From Bugula neritina (taxonomy: Eukaryota > Bryozoa > Gymnolaemata > Cheilostomatida > Bugulidae), in the NCBI GenBank assembly GCA_964035545.1, contig OZ037766.1, positions 62,001 to 126,000 on the forward strand: a DNA stretch of 64,000 nucleotides, in the 5' to 3' direction. This document shows positions 13,701-26,200 of this stretch, piece by piece. The position numbers and the translations under genes were made by a program. The first letter of the stretch is position 1; every line of letters begins with the position of its first letter. The notes under the pieces are model-generated. The model did not search any database, had not been told where the DNA came from, and worked only from the letters and a program-made list of their open reading frames with translations.

Positions 13701-14974
13701 TTATCACACGAGTACTCCTTATCATTCAGTTAATCTGTTACTATGGTAACAGATTTTATCTGCCAAATTTAAACAAGTAAACTACAGTTATGTAGACAGG
13801 TATATACTATGAGTATAGACACTGAAATAGTAGGCAACTAGTCACCCCATGAGTAAATGTCGAATTCTATCCGCATGATGTTTACAATGAAGACCGAATC
13901 ATCCCCTTGGTATGTATAGTCAGTGGATGAGAAGTAGAGGTAGTTATCAACAATGACTATCGCAGCCATGTTGTCTGCCTGACAGGAAGGAATGCTCAGC
14001 TCCCAGTGTTGGTTATAGCCACACAAATTAAATAAAGGTTTACTTTGCTGGAAGAGGTCACTGATAGAGATAGTATCTGACCCGTATTCGTCAGACACCA
14101 AAAAGATTCCATCCTGAGACGCTAGGCCATGTGGTCGAGTGACTGCAAACCCAGACATCTTCGTTTTTGCACCACCTTTTGAAATATTGTAGATTCCAGA
14201 AAAGCTAGAAACAACAAAAGAAGAAGTGTAGTCATCATAAAGGAAATCGTTTGCCAAAGAACCGACATTGTAAAAAATGTTTGTCTCAAGCGTCTTCAAG
14301 TTTTTAGAAACTATCACCGATGAGTGGTCAATGGTGTCAAGAATGAAGACAGAGTGTTTTCCATCTGACAAGAGTTTAGCGGGAGAGTTGAATGTTTCCC
14401 ACGCCCTATAAGAAGTGCTGTCATATTCTCTGATAAAATTGCAACGACCAGCAAACTGCGAGACTGTCCCAGACGTTCGGTTAAACTGACGGACACACTG
14501 GTTCTTCCGGTCTGAGATTAAAATAAAGTTGGAGCTCAACTGGACAAACCCAGCAGCTAGTTTGAAACGAGCTGAAGTTGAAGGACCATTTGCATTTCCT
14601 CTGACATCACTTCCGGCTAAGACAGTTGCTATGCCATTGCTGTCGATGCTGTACAGACCATTCCCAATCGTTGCCAGGAAGTTTAAAGGAAATTTCTTGT
14701 CTCTCTGAATAGAAGTCAAAGCGAAGTTGTCCCATGATTCGTCTGCACCTTGCACGTGAACAACTGAACAAAAGTTCTGAACTTCAGGTCCAATGGTGAC
14801 TCTACCAATCGCCTCACCGAGCACCAAGCTAGAAAAGCACATGCATACATGGTGAATGAACCAACACCACGTATTTGTACCGAGTAATCAAGTGACTGCT
14901 GCACTGCTGGAAAGTACTAACCTCAAAGGGTAGAAAGCCACAATTATAGCCGTCAAAGCAAACAAATGATCCAT
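10796..14974 (-). CDS. type I membrane protein with NHL-like beta-propeller ectodomain, 464 aa
   Basis: Exons in coding order: 14922-14974, 13846-14828, 13600-13641, 13397-13426 (30-nt microexon), 12185-12291, 11368-11503, 10796-10839; lengths sum to 1395. Exon 1 encodes a signal peptide (MDHLFALTAIIVAFYPL). The large exon 2 contains NHL-type repeats: ATVLAG followed by ARFKLAAGFVQLSSN, ILISDRKNQCVRQF and TVSQFAG. The 12185-12291 exon holds the membrane segment (AAIIVPALLLVAG...) with a stop-transfer RRRRR. The tail is rich in Tyr and ends APPSYELSVSNI, carrying a PPxY motif (WW/Nedd4-type ligand) and a class I PDZ-ligand end (S-N-I). No catalytic domain is seen, so an adhesion or ligand-binding role is inferred. 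The exon 3 acceptor (13641) was chosen for phase; an alternative at 13678 is out of phase with exon 2. The TM-exon donor is a weak gtttgt. I do not recognise an ortholog. Confidence 0.75.
10850..10930. repeat. short 27-bp tandem repeat
   Basis: Three copies of a unit containing ataacatctacatataacc, in the last intron of the NHL gene. Confidence 0.9.
11525..12175. repeat. 44-bp minisatellite, intron of the NHL gene
   Basis: About 15 copies of a 44-bp unit beginning tttctatagcacatagtgac. It starts a few bases after the TM-exon donor and does not contain exon sequence. Confidence 0.95.
12340..13165. repeat. 19-bp minisatellite, intron of the NHL gene
   Basis: More than 40 copies of attacacactacactgtac. 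The long TLHTTLYITHY-type open frame is a repeat artefact. Confidence 0.96.
13255..13385. repeat. short tandem repeat beside the 30-nt microexon
   Basis: Four copies of a unit with cagtttagcaaatagacc followed by a (TA) run, ending just before the microexon donor. Confidence 0.9.
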
Positions 14975-15274
14975 ATTGACATCTAACTTCCTGTTAGAGG
15001 GCTGCAAATAACAGAAGTATACCATCTGCTTCAGTTAGTACGTAATTCCTTTATACTACTGAGAGTATTATAGTGTAGCAGTAAAGTCAGGAGTTTAATA
15101 GCACGCCTCTGCTATACTTCACATCCGTATATTATTCATGTTCAAGCTGCATGCATTTACTTCTTCAATGACTTGGATATAATACTTCGAAGTCTCTCAT
15201 TTAAACGAACAATAAGTCAACCTAATTATAAACTACAGCTATTTTCTAGAATTAACAAGTTTTATTCTACTGTT

Positions 15275-16195
15275 GGAACTTACAGTAAGTTACTACTTAT
15301 AACTTACTGTAAGTTACTACTTATAACTTACAGTAAGCCACTACTTATAACTTACAGTAAGTAACTACTTATAACTTACAGTAAGTCACTACTTATAACT
15401 TACAGTAAGCCACTACTTATAACTTACAGTAAGTCACTACTTATAACTTACAGTAAGTTACTACTTATAACTTACAGTAAGTAACTACTTATAACTTACA
15501 GTAAGTTACTACTTATAACTTACAGTAGGTTACTACTTATAACTTACAGTAAGTAACTACTTATAACTTACAGTAAGTCACTACTTATAACTTACAGTAA
15601 GTTATTACTTATAACTTACAGTAAGTTACTACTTATAACTTACAGTAAGTAACTACTTATAACTTACAGTAAGTCACTACTTATAACTTACAGTAAGTTA
15701 CTACTTATAACTTACAGTAAGTAACTACTTATAACTTACAGTAAGTCACTACTTATAACTTACAGTAAGTTATTACTTATAACTTACAGTAAGTAACTAC
15801 TTATAACTTACAGTAAGTCACTACTTATAACTTACAGTAAGTTACTACTTATAACTTACAGTAAGTAACTACTTATAACTTACAGTAAGTCACTACTTAT
15901 AACTTACAGTAAGTTATTACTTATAACTTACAGTAAGTAACTACTTATAACTTACAGTAAGTCACTACTTATAACTTACAGTAAGTCACTACTTATAACT
16001 TACAGTAAGTTACTACTTATAACTTACAGTAAGTAACTACTTATAACTTACAGTAAGTCACTACTTATAACTTACAGTAAGTTATTACTTATAACTTACA
16101 GTAAGTCACTACTTATAACTTACAGTAAGTTACTACTTATAACTTACAGTAAGTTACTTCTTATAACTTACAGTAAGTAAGTCCCTCTTTATAAC
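15275..16195. repeat. 24-bp minisatellite, about 0.9 kb, intergenic
   Basis: About 38 copies of a 24-bp unit (cttacagtaagtcactactt). It lies upstream of the NHL gene and downstream of the SOD-repeat gene. The flanks 14975-15274 and 16196-16549 show no exon. Confidence 0.96.
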
Positions 16196-16549
16196 TTGCA
16201 ATTAATTTCTAGAACTTAGAGCCTCCTGCAGGTAAGACGAAATGAGCTGGTGTGTGGCAATGTTGAGAGTAACAGTTTGCACTGCTGATCTTATCTGATA
16301 GTCCTAATCAGCACCTACTGTGATATGGTGTACATATCTCAGCTTCAATACGGGATATGAAATATTCCCAACATTGTCTTAACCAAAACAAAGTCAGTTG
16401 CAGATAGAGAGTGTAAAGGGCAGTTAGACTGAAAGATTTGAAGATATGTCTAAGCTGGTATCAGATGTCAAAAATATATCATTATTTTAGTTTCTGTTGG
16501 GCTATATTGACAGGTATTTATATGATGAGGGAATAATTTGGGTTTTTGC

Positions 16550-17035
16550 ATGTTGTAATATATGGTGTAATATATGGTGTAATATATGGTGTAATATATG
16601 GTATAATATATGGTGTAATACATGGTGTAATATATGGTGTAATACATGGTGTAATATATGGTGTAATATATGGTATAATATATAGTGTAATATATGGTGT
16701 AATATATGGTGTAATATATGGTGTAATATATAGTGTAATATATGGTGTGATATATGGTGTGATATATAGTGTAATATATGGTGTAATATATGGTGTAATA
16801 TATGGTGTAATATATAGTGTAATATATGGTGTGATATATGGTGTAATATATGGTATAATACATGGTGTAATATATGGTGTAATATATAGTGTAATATATG
16901 GTGTGATATATGGTGTGATATATAGTGTAATATATGGTGTAATATATGGTGTAATATATAGTGTAATATATAGTGTAATATATGGTGTAATATACGGTGT
17001 AATATATGGTGTAATACATGTTGTAATATATTAAG
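16550..17035. repeat. 12-bp minisatellite, intergenic
   Basis: About 40 copies of taatatatggtg and variants. Open frames across it are artefacts. Confidence 0.96.
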
Positions 17036-17130
17036 TCATACATGCATTAAGAGATAGTTCAGACATCAGAGCAAACTGCAATACTCTGAGGAAAAATGGT
17101 TCTTTGAAGTTTAATTTGTTTATCATTATA

Positions 17131-17136
17131 TTTATT
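17131..17136 (-). other. candidate polyadenylation signal, SOD-repeat gene
   Basis: AATAAA on the minus strand, 128 bp downstream of the stop codon at 17264. Confidence 0.5.
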
Positions 17137-17263
17137 CATCATATATATACGTATATATATCAAATAGAAGTATATGAAAGAAAACAACGGAAAGAATAAA
17201 GAGCTGAAAATATGCAGAGATTAGCAAAGAACAGCAGAAAAGCTTCACAGATGGAAATAGTTC

Positions 17264-20200
17264 TCAGCAGAAACTGCTGATTACTTGTAGCTTCAAGTGT
17301 CCAATCAGAAGAGAGATAAGAGGCAAGAGGCATGCTCCTGAGAGGCTGTTATGTGAGCTCCCTGAAATAACAAACAGACTACAGTAACCATAGCAACACA
17401 GCAGCCATAGCAACACAGTAACCATAGTAACACAGTAACCATAGTAACACAGTAACCCTAATAACACAGTAAGCATAGTAACACAGTAACCATAGCAATA
17501 CAGTAACCATAGCAATACAGTAACTGCAGTAACCAAAGTAATACAGTTATCATAGTAATACAGTAACCATAGTAACACAGTAACATAGTAACAATAGTAA
17601 CTGCAGTAACCACAGTAATACAGTAACCGTAGTAACACAGTAACCACAGTAACACAGTAACCATAGTAACACAGTAACCATAGTAACACAGTAACTATAG
17701 TAACACAGTAACAATAGTATGTAATTGTAGCAACCAGTAATCTAGCCACACACCATAGCAACCAGTAAGTTATGTGAACACATGGTATAGTAACAGAAGG
17801 ATCTAGCAGTATCTCAGTATAAGGTGATATAAGAGACATTGTAATGTATAAAGTATATAGTATATAGTAACCTTACACGCAAGCTGTTTCCATCCAATTA
17901 CCTGAAATATATTTTATTGCCAGTAAATCAGCCCTACATTGTTTCAGATTACCTGTCTTGTATATTACATAATATATTGTGTATTATATACGATATATAC
18001 TGAGTATTATATACTATACATGTATATTATACTGTGTACTACATTCTATATATACTGTGTATTATATACTATATATACTGTGTATTATATACTATACATA
18101 CTGGGTATTATATACTATATATACTGTGTATTATATACTATATACACTGTGTATTATATACTATATATCCTGTGTATTATATACTATATACACTGTGTAT
18201 TATATACTATATATACTGTGTATTATATACTATATACACTGTGTATTATATACTATATACACTGTGTATTATATTCTATATATCCTGTGTATTATATACT
18301 ATATATACTGGGCATTACATACTATACACTTACCTGGAATGGTACATACTATACACTTACCTGGAGTGGTACATACTATACACTTACCTGGAGTGGTACA
18401 TACTATACACTTACCTGGAGTGGTACATACTATACACTTACCTGGAGTGGTACATACTATACACTTACCTGAAGTGGTACATACTATACACTCACCTGAA
18501 GTGGTACATACTATACACTCACCTGGAGTGGTACATACTATACACTTACCTGGAGTGGTACATACTATACACTTACCTGAGGTGGTACATACTATACACT
18601 TACCTGAGGTGTAAGTACACACGCCCTCATCAACTGATCTGTATTTACTTTCAAGTTTATTCGGATTAAAATTTTTCATGAGACTTTGAGGGTCTTCAGC
18701 TGCAATTATAGCATAGTATACTCAAGTACTACTCAGTAGAGTATAGCACTACTCAAGTACTACTCAATAGAGTATAACACTACTCAAGTACTACTCAGTA
18801 GAGTATAACACTACTCAAGTACTACTCAATAGAGTATAACACTACTCAAGTACTACTCAGTAGAGTATAACACTACTCAAGTACTACTCAGTAGAGTGTA
18901 ACACTACTCGAGTACTACTCAGTAGAGTATAACACTACTCAAGTACTACTCAGTAGAGTATAACACTACTCAAGTACTACTCAGTAGAGTATAACACTAC
19001 TCAAGTACTACTCAGTAGAGTATAACACTACTCGAGTACTACTCAAGGAGTTAAACTCACCCGTGAAGTGTACGTTGACCTGAGTACAATCTCCCAACTC
19101 TGTTCCAGGTTTCACGTATATGTTGTAATAGTCTGAGGAGCTCATCTGGTCCTCAATAGCTTCCTGTAGGTCACTCCTGAGAGAGAGAGCACAGGCTATC
19201 ACCTGACCTCTACATACACTAACCTCTACACACACTGACCTCTACATACACTGAACTCTACATACACTGATCTCTACACACTGACCTCTACACACACTCA
19301 CCTCTACATACACTGAACTCTACACACACTGACCTCTACATACACTGAACTCTACACACAGACACATCAGACAAACTACTACGGAAGCTGTTAGACTCAC
19401 ATGGTCATGGTGTCATCTGTCAGCACATAGTACTGCATAGTTTGAGTTAACTGACCAATGGGAGTGAGGTCAGCACACGCTACTCTAGCAGCACCTTTCT
19501 CGGCAGCATGAATTACAATGGAACGTCCCATGACTGTATAATGATATAATACAGTAATAGTATAATATATTACAGTGTTAGTAGTACTAGTAATATAATA
19601 TAACACAGTGTGAGTAGTATTAGTAATATAATACAGTGTTAGTAGTACTAGTAATATAGTATAATAAAGTGTTAGTAGTACTAGTAATATAGTATAATAC
19701 AGTGCTAGTAGTACTAGTAATATAGTATAATACAGTGCTAGTAGTATTAGTAATATAGTATAATACAGTGCTAGTAGTACTAGTATATATAATATAATGC
19801 AGTGCTAGTAGTCACCTGAAAACTTCCCAGACAAAGAAAGGAAGTTGTCATTGAACACATATCTAGTCGGGGAGTCTTTAGTGCCGATATCCACAGTGCC
19901 TAGCTTTGATGACAGGTCCCCAACCTCACACTTCATAGGGGTCTCAGTTCCACAGTCTGCATAACTCTAAAAACAAACACGGTCTGCATACATTTCACTC
20001 TGTTACTCTGAGTCATAATACTCTGTTACTATGAGTCATAATACTCTGTTACTTTGAGTCACAATACTCTGTTACTTTGAGTCACAATACTCTGTTACTT
20101 TGAGTCACAATACTCTGTTACTTTGAGTCACAATACTCTGTTACTTTGAGTCACAATACTCTGTTACTGTGAGTCATACTACTCTGTTACTATGAGTCAT

Positions 20201-23200
20201 ATTACTCTGTTACTACGAGTCATAATACTCTGTTACTATGAGTCACAATACTATGTTACTATGAGTCATAATACTCTGTTACTCTGTTAGTGTAAGTCAA
20301 CATCCATACACAGAGCCCTGGAATCCTAAGTGTCACAAAATACTAGAGAAAGAGTAGCCTGAGATTACCAAAGCTGTGACGTCTTTGAGGAAGGGGTTAT
20401 AGTGACCGCCCGCAGACAGACAGTCTGAACCTTGCACATACGTTTCATGAACATGCCAGTTATGATTGTAGGTGGCATCACCATTTGTATTCCACAGCAT
20501 CATCACAATGTTCAGCTCACTCTTTCCATCTGATGCCGTGACTTGCGACTGTAACCACAAATTAACATCATAACATTGTCTGCAATAGTTGATTACTAGT
20601 CACTTTCAACTCAACAGTGACCTGTGGTCAACTCAACAGTGACCTGTGGTCAACTCAACAGTGACCTGTGGTCAACTCAACAGTGACCTGTGGTACAGGT
20701 ATAGACTATACCAGAGTTATCTCGCCCTGAATGTCTCCTGTGAATGTAGCCTTAGCTGCCACTAGAGTCCCGCCCATAGCCTGAGTGTCCCACGTCATGT
20801 CCGAGCATTTCCACCTGGGAGCCGACTCAGTCGCCTCGTGTATCACCAAACTCCGACCCACCACGGAGTAGATCCCGGTGAGGGGCAGATTCGTGTCTTC
20901 TGCTGCCAGCTGGTAATTGGTAAGCCCCGTCAGCATTCCAAACTTGCTGGAGAGGTCAGCGACCTCATACTTGTCCAGTGAGTCAGCTGAGCCCCACTCC
21001 TTGATTCCTGAGAGATTACATAATATATTACATAATATAGTAACTGTATAATATACAGGTGAGATATTACATAATATAGTAACTGTATAGTATACAGGTG
21101 AGAGATTACATAATATAGTAACTGTATAGTATACAGGTGAGAGATTACATAATATAGTAACTGTATAGTATACAGGTGAGATATTACATAATATAGTAAC
21201 TGTATAGTATACAGGTGAGAGATTACATAATATAGTAACTGTATAGTATACAGGTGAGATGTTACATAATATAGTAGCTGTATAGTATACAGGTGAGATA
21301 TTACATAATATAGTAACTGTATAATATACAGGTGAGATGTTACATAATATAGTAACTGTATAGTATACAGGTGAGAGATTACATAATATAGTAACTGTAT
21401 AGTATACAGGTGAGAGATTACATAATATAGTAGCTGTATAGTATACATGTGAGAGATTACATAATATAGTAACTGTATAGTATACAGGTGAGAGATTACA
21501 TAATATAGTAACTGTATAGTATACATGTGAGAGATTACATAATATAGTAACTGTATAGTATACAGGTGAGAGATTACATAATATAGTAGCTGTATAGTAT
21601 ACAGGTGAGAGATTACATAATATAGTAGCTGTATAGTATACAGGTGAGATATTACATAATATAGTAACTGTATAGTATACATGTGAGAGATTACATAATA
21701 TAGTAACTGTATAGTATACAGGTGAGAGAGATTACATAATATAGTAGCTGTATAGTATACAGGTGAGAGATTACATAATATAGTAACTGTATAGTATACA
21801 GGTGAGAGATTACATAATATAGTAACTGTATAGTATACAGGTGAGATATTACATAATATAGTAACTGTATAGTATACAGGTGAGAGATTACATAATATAG
21901 TAACTGTATAGTATACAGGTGAGATGTTACATAATATAGTAGCTGTATAGTATACAGGTGAGATATTACATAATATAGTAACTGTATAATATACAGGTGA
22001 GATGTTACATAATATAGTAACTGTATAGTATACAGGTGAGATATTACATAATATAGTAACTGTATAGTATACAGGTGAGAGATTACATAATATAGTAACT
22101 GTATAGTATACAGGTGAGAGATTACATAATATAGTAGCTGTATAGTATACAGGTGAGATATTACATAATATAGTAACTGTATAGTATACATGTGAGAGAT
22201 TACATAATATAGTAACTGTATAGTATACAGGTGAGAGAGATTACATAATATAGTAGCTGTATAGTATACAGGTGAGAGATTACATAATATAGTAACTGTA
22301 TAGTATACAGGTGAGAGATTACATAATATAGTAACTGTATAGTATACAGGTGAGATATTACATAATATAGTAACTGTATAGTATACAGGTGAGAGATTAC
22401 ATAATATAGTAACTGTATAGTATACAGGTGAGATGTTACATAATATAGTAGCTGTATAGTATACAGGTGAGATATTACATAATATAGTAACTGTATAATA
22501 TACAGGTGAGATGTTACATAATATAGTAACTGTATAGTATACAGGTGAGAGATTACATAATATAGTAACTGTATAGTATACAGGTGAGAGATTACATAAT
22601 ATAGTAGCTGTATAGTATACAGGTGAGAGATTACATAATATAGTAACTGTATAGTATACAGGTGAGAGATTACATAATATAGTAACTTTATAGTATACCT
22701 GTGAGAGATTACATAATATAGTAACTGTATAGTATACAGGTGAGAGATTACATAATATAGTAGCTGTATAGTATACAGGTGAGATATTACATAATATAGT
22801 AACTGTATAGTATACATGTGAGAGATTACATAATATAGTAACTGTATAGTATACAGGTGAGAGAGATTACATAATATAGTAGCTGTATAGTATACAGGTG
22901 AGATATTACATAATATAGTAACTGTATAGTATACATGTGAGAGATTACATAATATAGTAACTGTATAGTATACAGGTGAGAGATTACATAATATAGTAAC
23001 TGTATAGTATACAGGTGTTGAGAGAGGAAGAGAGTAAGGGTGACAGTACCGTAGGGGTTAAAGTGTGCTGCCGTGGAAAGACATCTGCTGCTGTCAGACT
23101 GTGAAAGGTCAACAGGAAGCTCGTGGATATGATAACCTCCGGCACGACCTTTGATTAAGGAGTTGAACTCTACCGACAGGGAAGTGATGTCAGAGGCAAA

Positions 23201-26200
23201 GCCAGAGGAACTCATCTTTACGTAATCGTTAGAGACTTCATCTCCATCCACCCCGTACCAGTAGATTTGGTTGGAGAGAACTGGGGCTAACTGTGAATTT
23301 AATATGTACAGTATGTATATACTTACCTTACAGTATGTATGTACTTACCTTACAATATGTATGTACTTACCTTACAGTATGTACTTACCTTACAGTATGC
23401 ATGTACTTACCTTACAGTATGCATGTACTTACCTTACAATATGCATGTACTTACCTTACAATATGTATGTACTTACCTTACAGTATGTATGTACTTACCT
23501 TACAGTATGTATGTACTTACCTTACAGTATGTATGTACTTACCTTACAGTATGTATGTACTTACCTTACAGTATGTATGTACTTACCTTACAGTATGTAT
23601 GTACTTACCTTACAGTATGTATGTACTTACCTTACAGTATGTACTTACCTTACAGTATGTATGTACTTACCTTACAGTATGTACTTACCCTACAGTATGT
23701 ATGTACCTACCTTGCAGTATGTATGTACTTACCTTACAGTATGTATGTACTTACCTTACAGTATGTTTGTACTTACCTTACAGTATGTATGTACTTACCT
23801 TACAGTATGTTTGTACTTACCTTACAGTATGTATGTACTTACCTTACAGTATGTTTGTACTTACCTTACAGTATGTATGTACTTACCTTACAGTATGTAC
23901 ATACTTACCTTACAGTATGTAGGTACTTACCTTACAGTATGTATGTACTTATCTTACAGTATGTATGTACTTACCTTACAGTATGTATGTACTTACCTTG
24001 CAGTATGTATATACTTACCTTACAGTATGTATGTACTTACCTTCCTCACAATGTCAGCACACACATATCTGGCAGCGGCCTGGTCAGCCTGGTGTATGGT
24101 GAGAGATCGACCTATCACAGAGTAGGAACCAGAAAGAGGCAGCTGGTCGGTGAAGAGATATCGGGAGACGGAGGGACTGCTAGGAATGTCTATAGTCTGG
24201 TTATACTTGTTGTTGAGATCCCCGACTTCGCAGGCCTGAGGGTGGGCGTCGCACACCGTGCTGTATAACCCTGCGTCTGAATGTAAGAGTATAGTGAGCT
24301 AAGGCTATGTGAGATACTGAGGCTATGTGAGATACTGAGGCTATGTGAGATACTGAGGCTATGTGAGATACTGAGGCTATGTGAGATACTGAGGCTATGT
24401 GAGATACTGTGGCTATGTGAGATACTGAGGCTATGTGAGATACTGAGGCTATGTGAGATACTGAGGTTATGTGAGGTACTGAAGCTATGTGAGATACTGA
24501 GGCTATGTGAGATACTGAGGCTATGTGAGATACTGAGGCTATGTGAGATACTGAGGTTATGTGAGGTACTGAAGCTATGTGAGATACTGAGGCTATGTGA
24601 GATACTGAGGCTATGTGAGATACTGAGGCTATGTGAGATACTGAGGTTATGTGAGGTACTGAAGCTATGTGAGATACTGAGGCTATGTGAGGTACTGAAG
24701 CTATGTGAGATACTGAGGCTATGTGAGATACTGAGGCTATGTGAGATACTGAGGCTATGTGAGATACTGAGGCTATGTGAGATACTGAGGCTATGTGAGA
24801 TACTGAGGCTATGTGAGATACTGTGGCTATGTGAGATACTGAGGCTATGTGAGATACTGAGGCTATGTGAGGTACTGAGGCTATGTGAGATACTGAGGCT
24901 ATGTGAGGTAGTGAGGCTATGTGAGATACTGAGGCATTACTGGAGTAGTGGTGGCAGAATAAAGTTGCGTTTACACCTCTACTGAAAAAAGTACCGAGTT
25001 TCAGTTAATAACACTCGTTCGAGTACTTCTTTATAGTCTTACTGAAACTCGGTGAAATTATATTGATGAGGAAGCTTGTTTTCTAAAAGTGAAATATGAC
25101 TCGCCTAATCGCTATTTGATGCCCTTTCAAAACGTCATGCATTAGTGAAGTTGACAGCATAAAAGCGATAATTGAGAAAGCGTAGGCGGTATGATTGCTA
25201 ACATATAAGTACATCATCTAATCGCCAGAGTGATAATTAAATACTAATATTTACAAGGAGTTATTACTTATTTTGAGTATTATTCTGAACTTGGCCGATT
25301 AAGTTATCACAGTACAAAAATTTTGATGAGTGGCTTTTACAATGAAATACAACTTAAAGAAATTTTAACTTGGCTAAATTGAATTTCTGACTGAAAATCG
25401 TGAAGGTATAAACGCAACTTAACAACTGGAGTGAATTACTCCATTACACGAGTATTGTACAGCTATATTCATACATGTGAGAGTAGAGTTAAGGCATACA
25501 TATATACCGTCAACAGCTGCTCCAAATGGGTTCCAATGACCTTGAACCGAAAGACATCTACCGTCTGCTGAGAGGTAGTCATCGCCAAGAGGGTTGGTGT
25601 GAATGTGGAAGTTGTGATTCAGAGTGGTTTGGGTTGTCTCCCCTCCATCTGTGAGCTGCACAAACACCGTAGTGTCGGTCCAGGGCTTTTTTTTCTCCTG
25701 GGCAAACGTTACTTTCCCTACAAACAGCCAATGAGATATTCGGTATGACTCATACGGCAGTCTGACAGCTTGTCTAGTATCCACCACTTGTGAGCCCCTA
25801 CTCACCATCTACGTCTCCGCTGAGCTCCGCCTCCGCTACCACCACATCTCCCGGGTAGCCTATGCTGGCACAGACCCACCTGGAGGTGTCTGCTGCGTGG
25901 ATCACCACAGACCGGCCCACAATGCTGTGTTTACCAAACAGTGGCGCGTACAAGTCTGTATATACGGCTCTCAGTTCGTCCAAACCATCTAACATGCCGT
26001 GCTTCCCGCTAATCTCTCCAATCTGCATGATACGTAAGGAGTGTACAGGGGGTAAGGAGTGTACAGGGGGTAAGGAATGTACAGGGGTAAGAAGTGTACA
26101 GGGGGTAAGGAGTGTACAGGGGTCAAGGAGTGTACAGGGGGTATAGAGTGTACAGGGAGTAAGGAGTGTACAGGGAGTAAGGAGTGTACAAGGGGTAAGG

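Noticed and set aside
17876-17907. Possible exon GNWMETAC in the last SOD-repeat intron, with a good acceptor.
   Set aside because: It would reach a stop or pass phase 2 to the last exon, giving another stop. Skipping it joins phase 1 to phase 1 and yields a coherent GPI-type tail.
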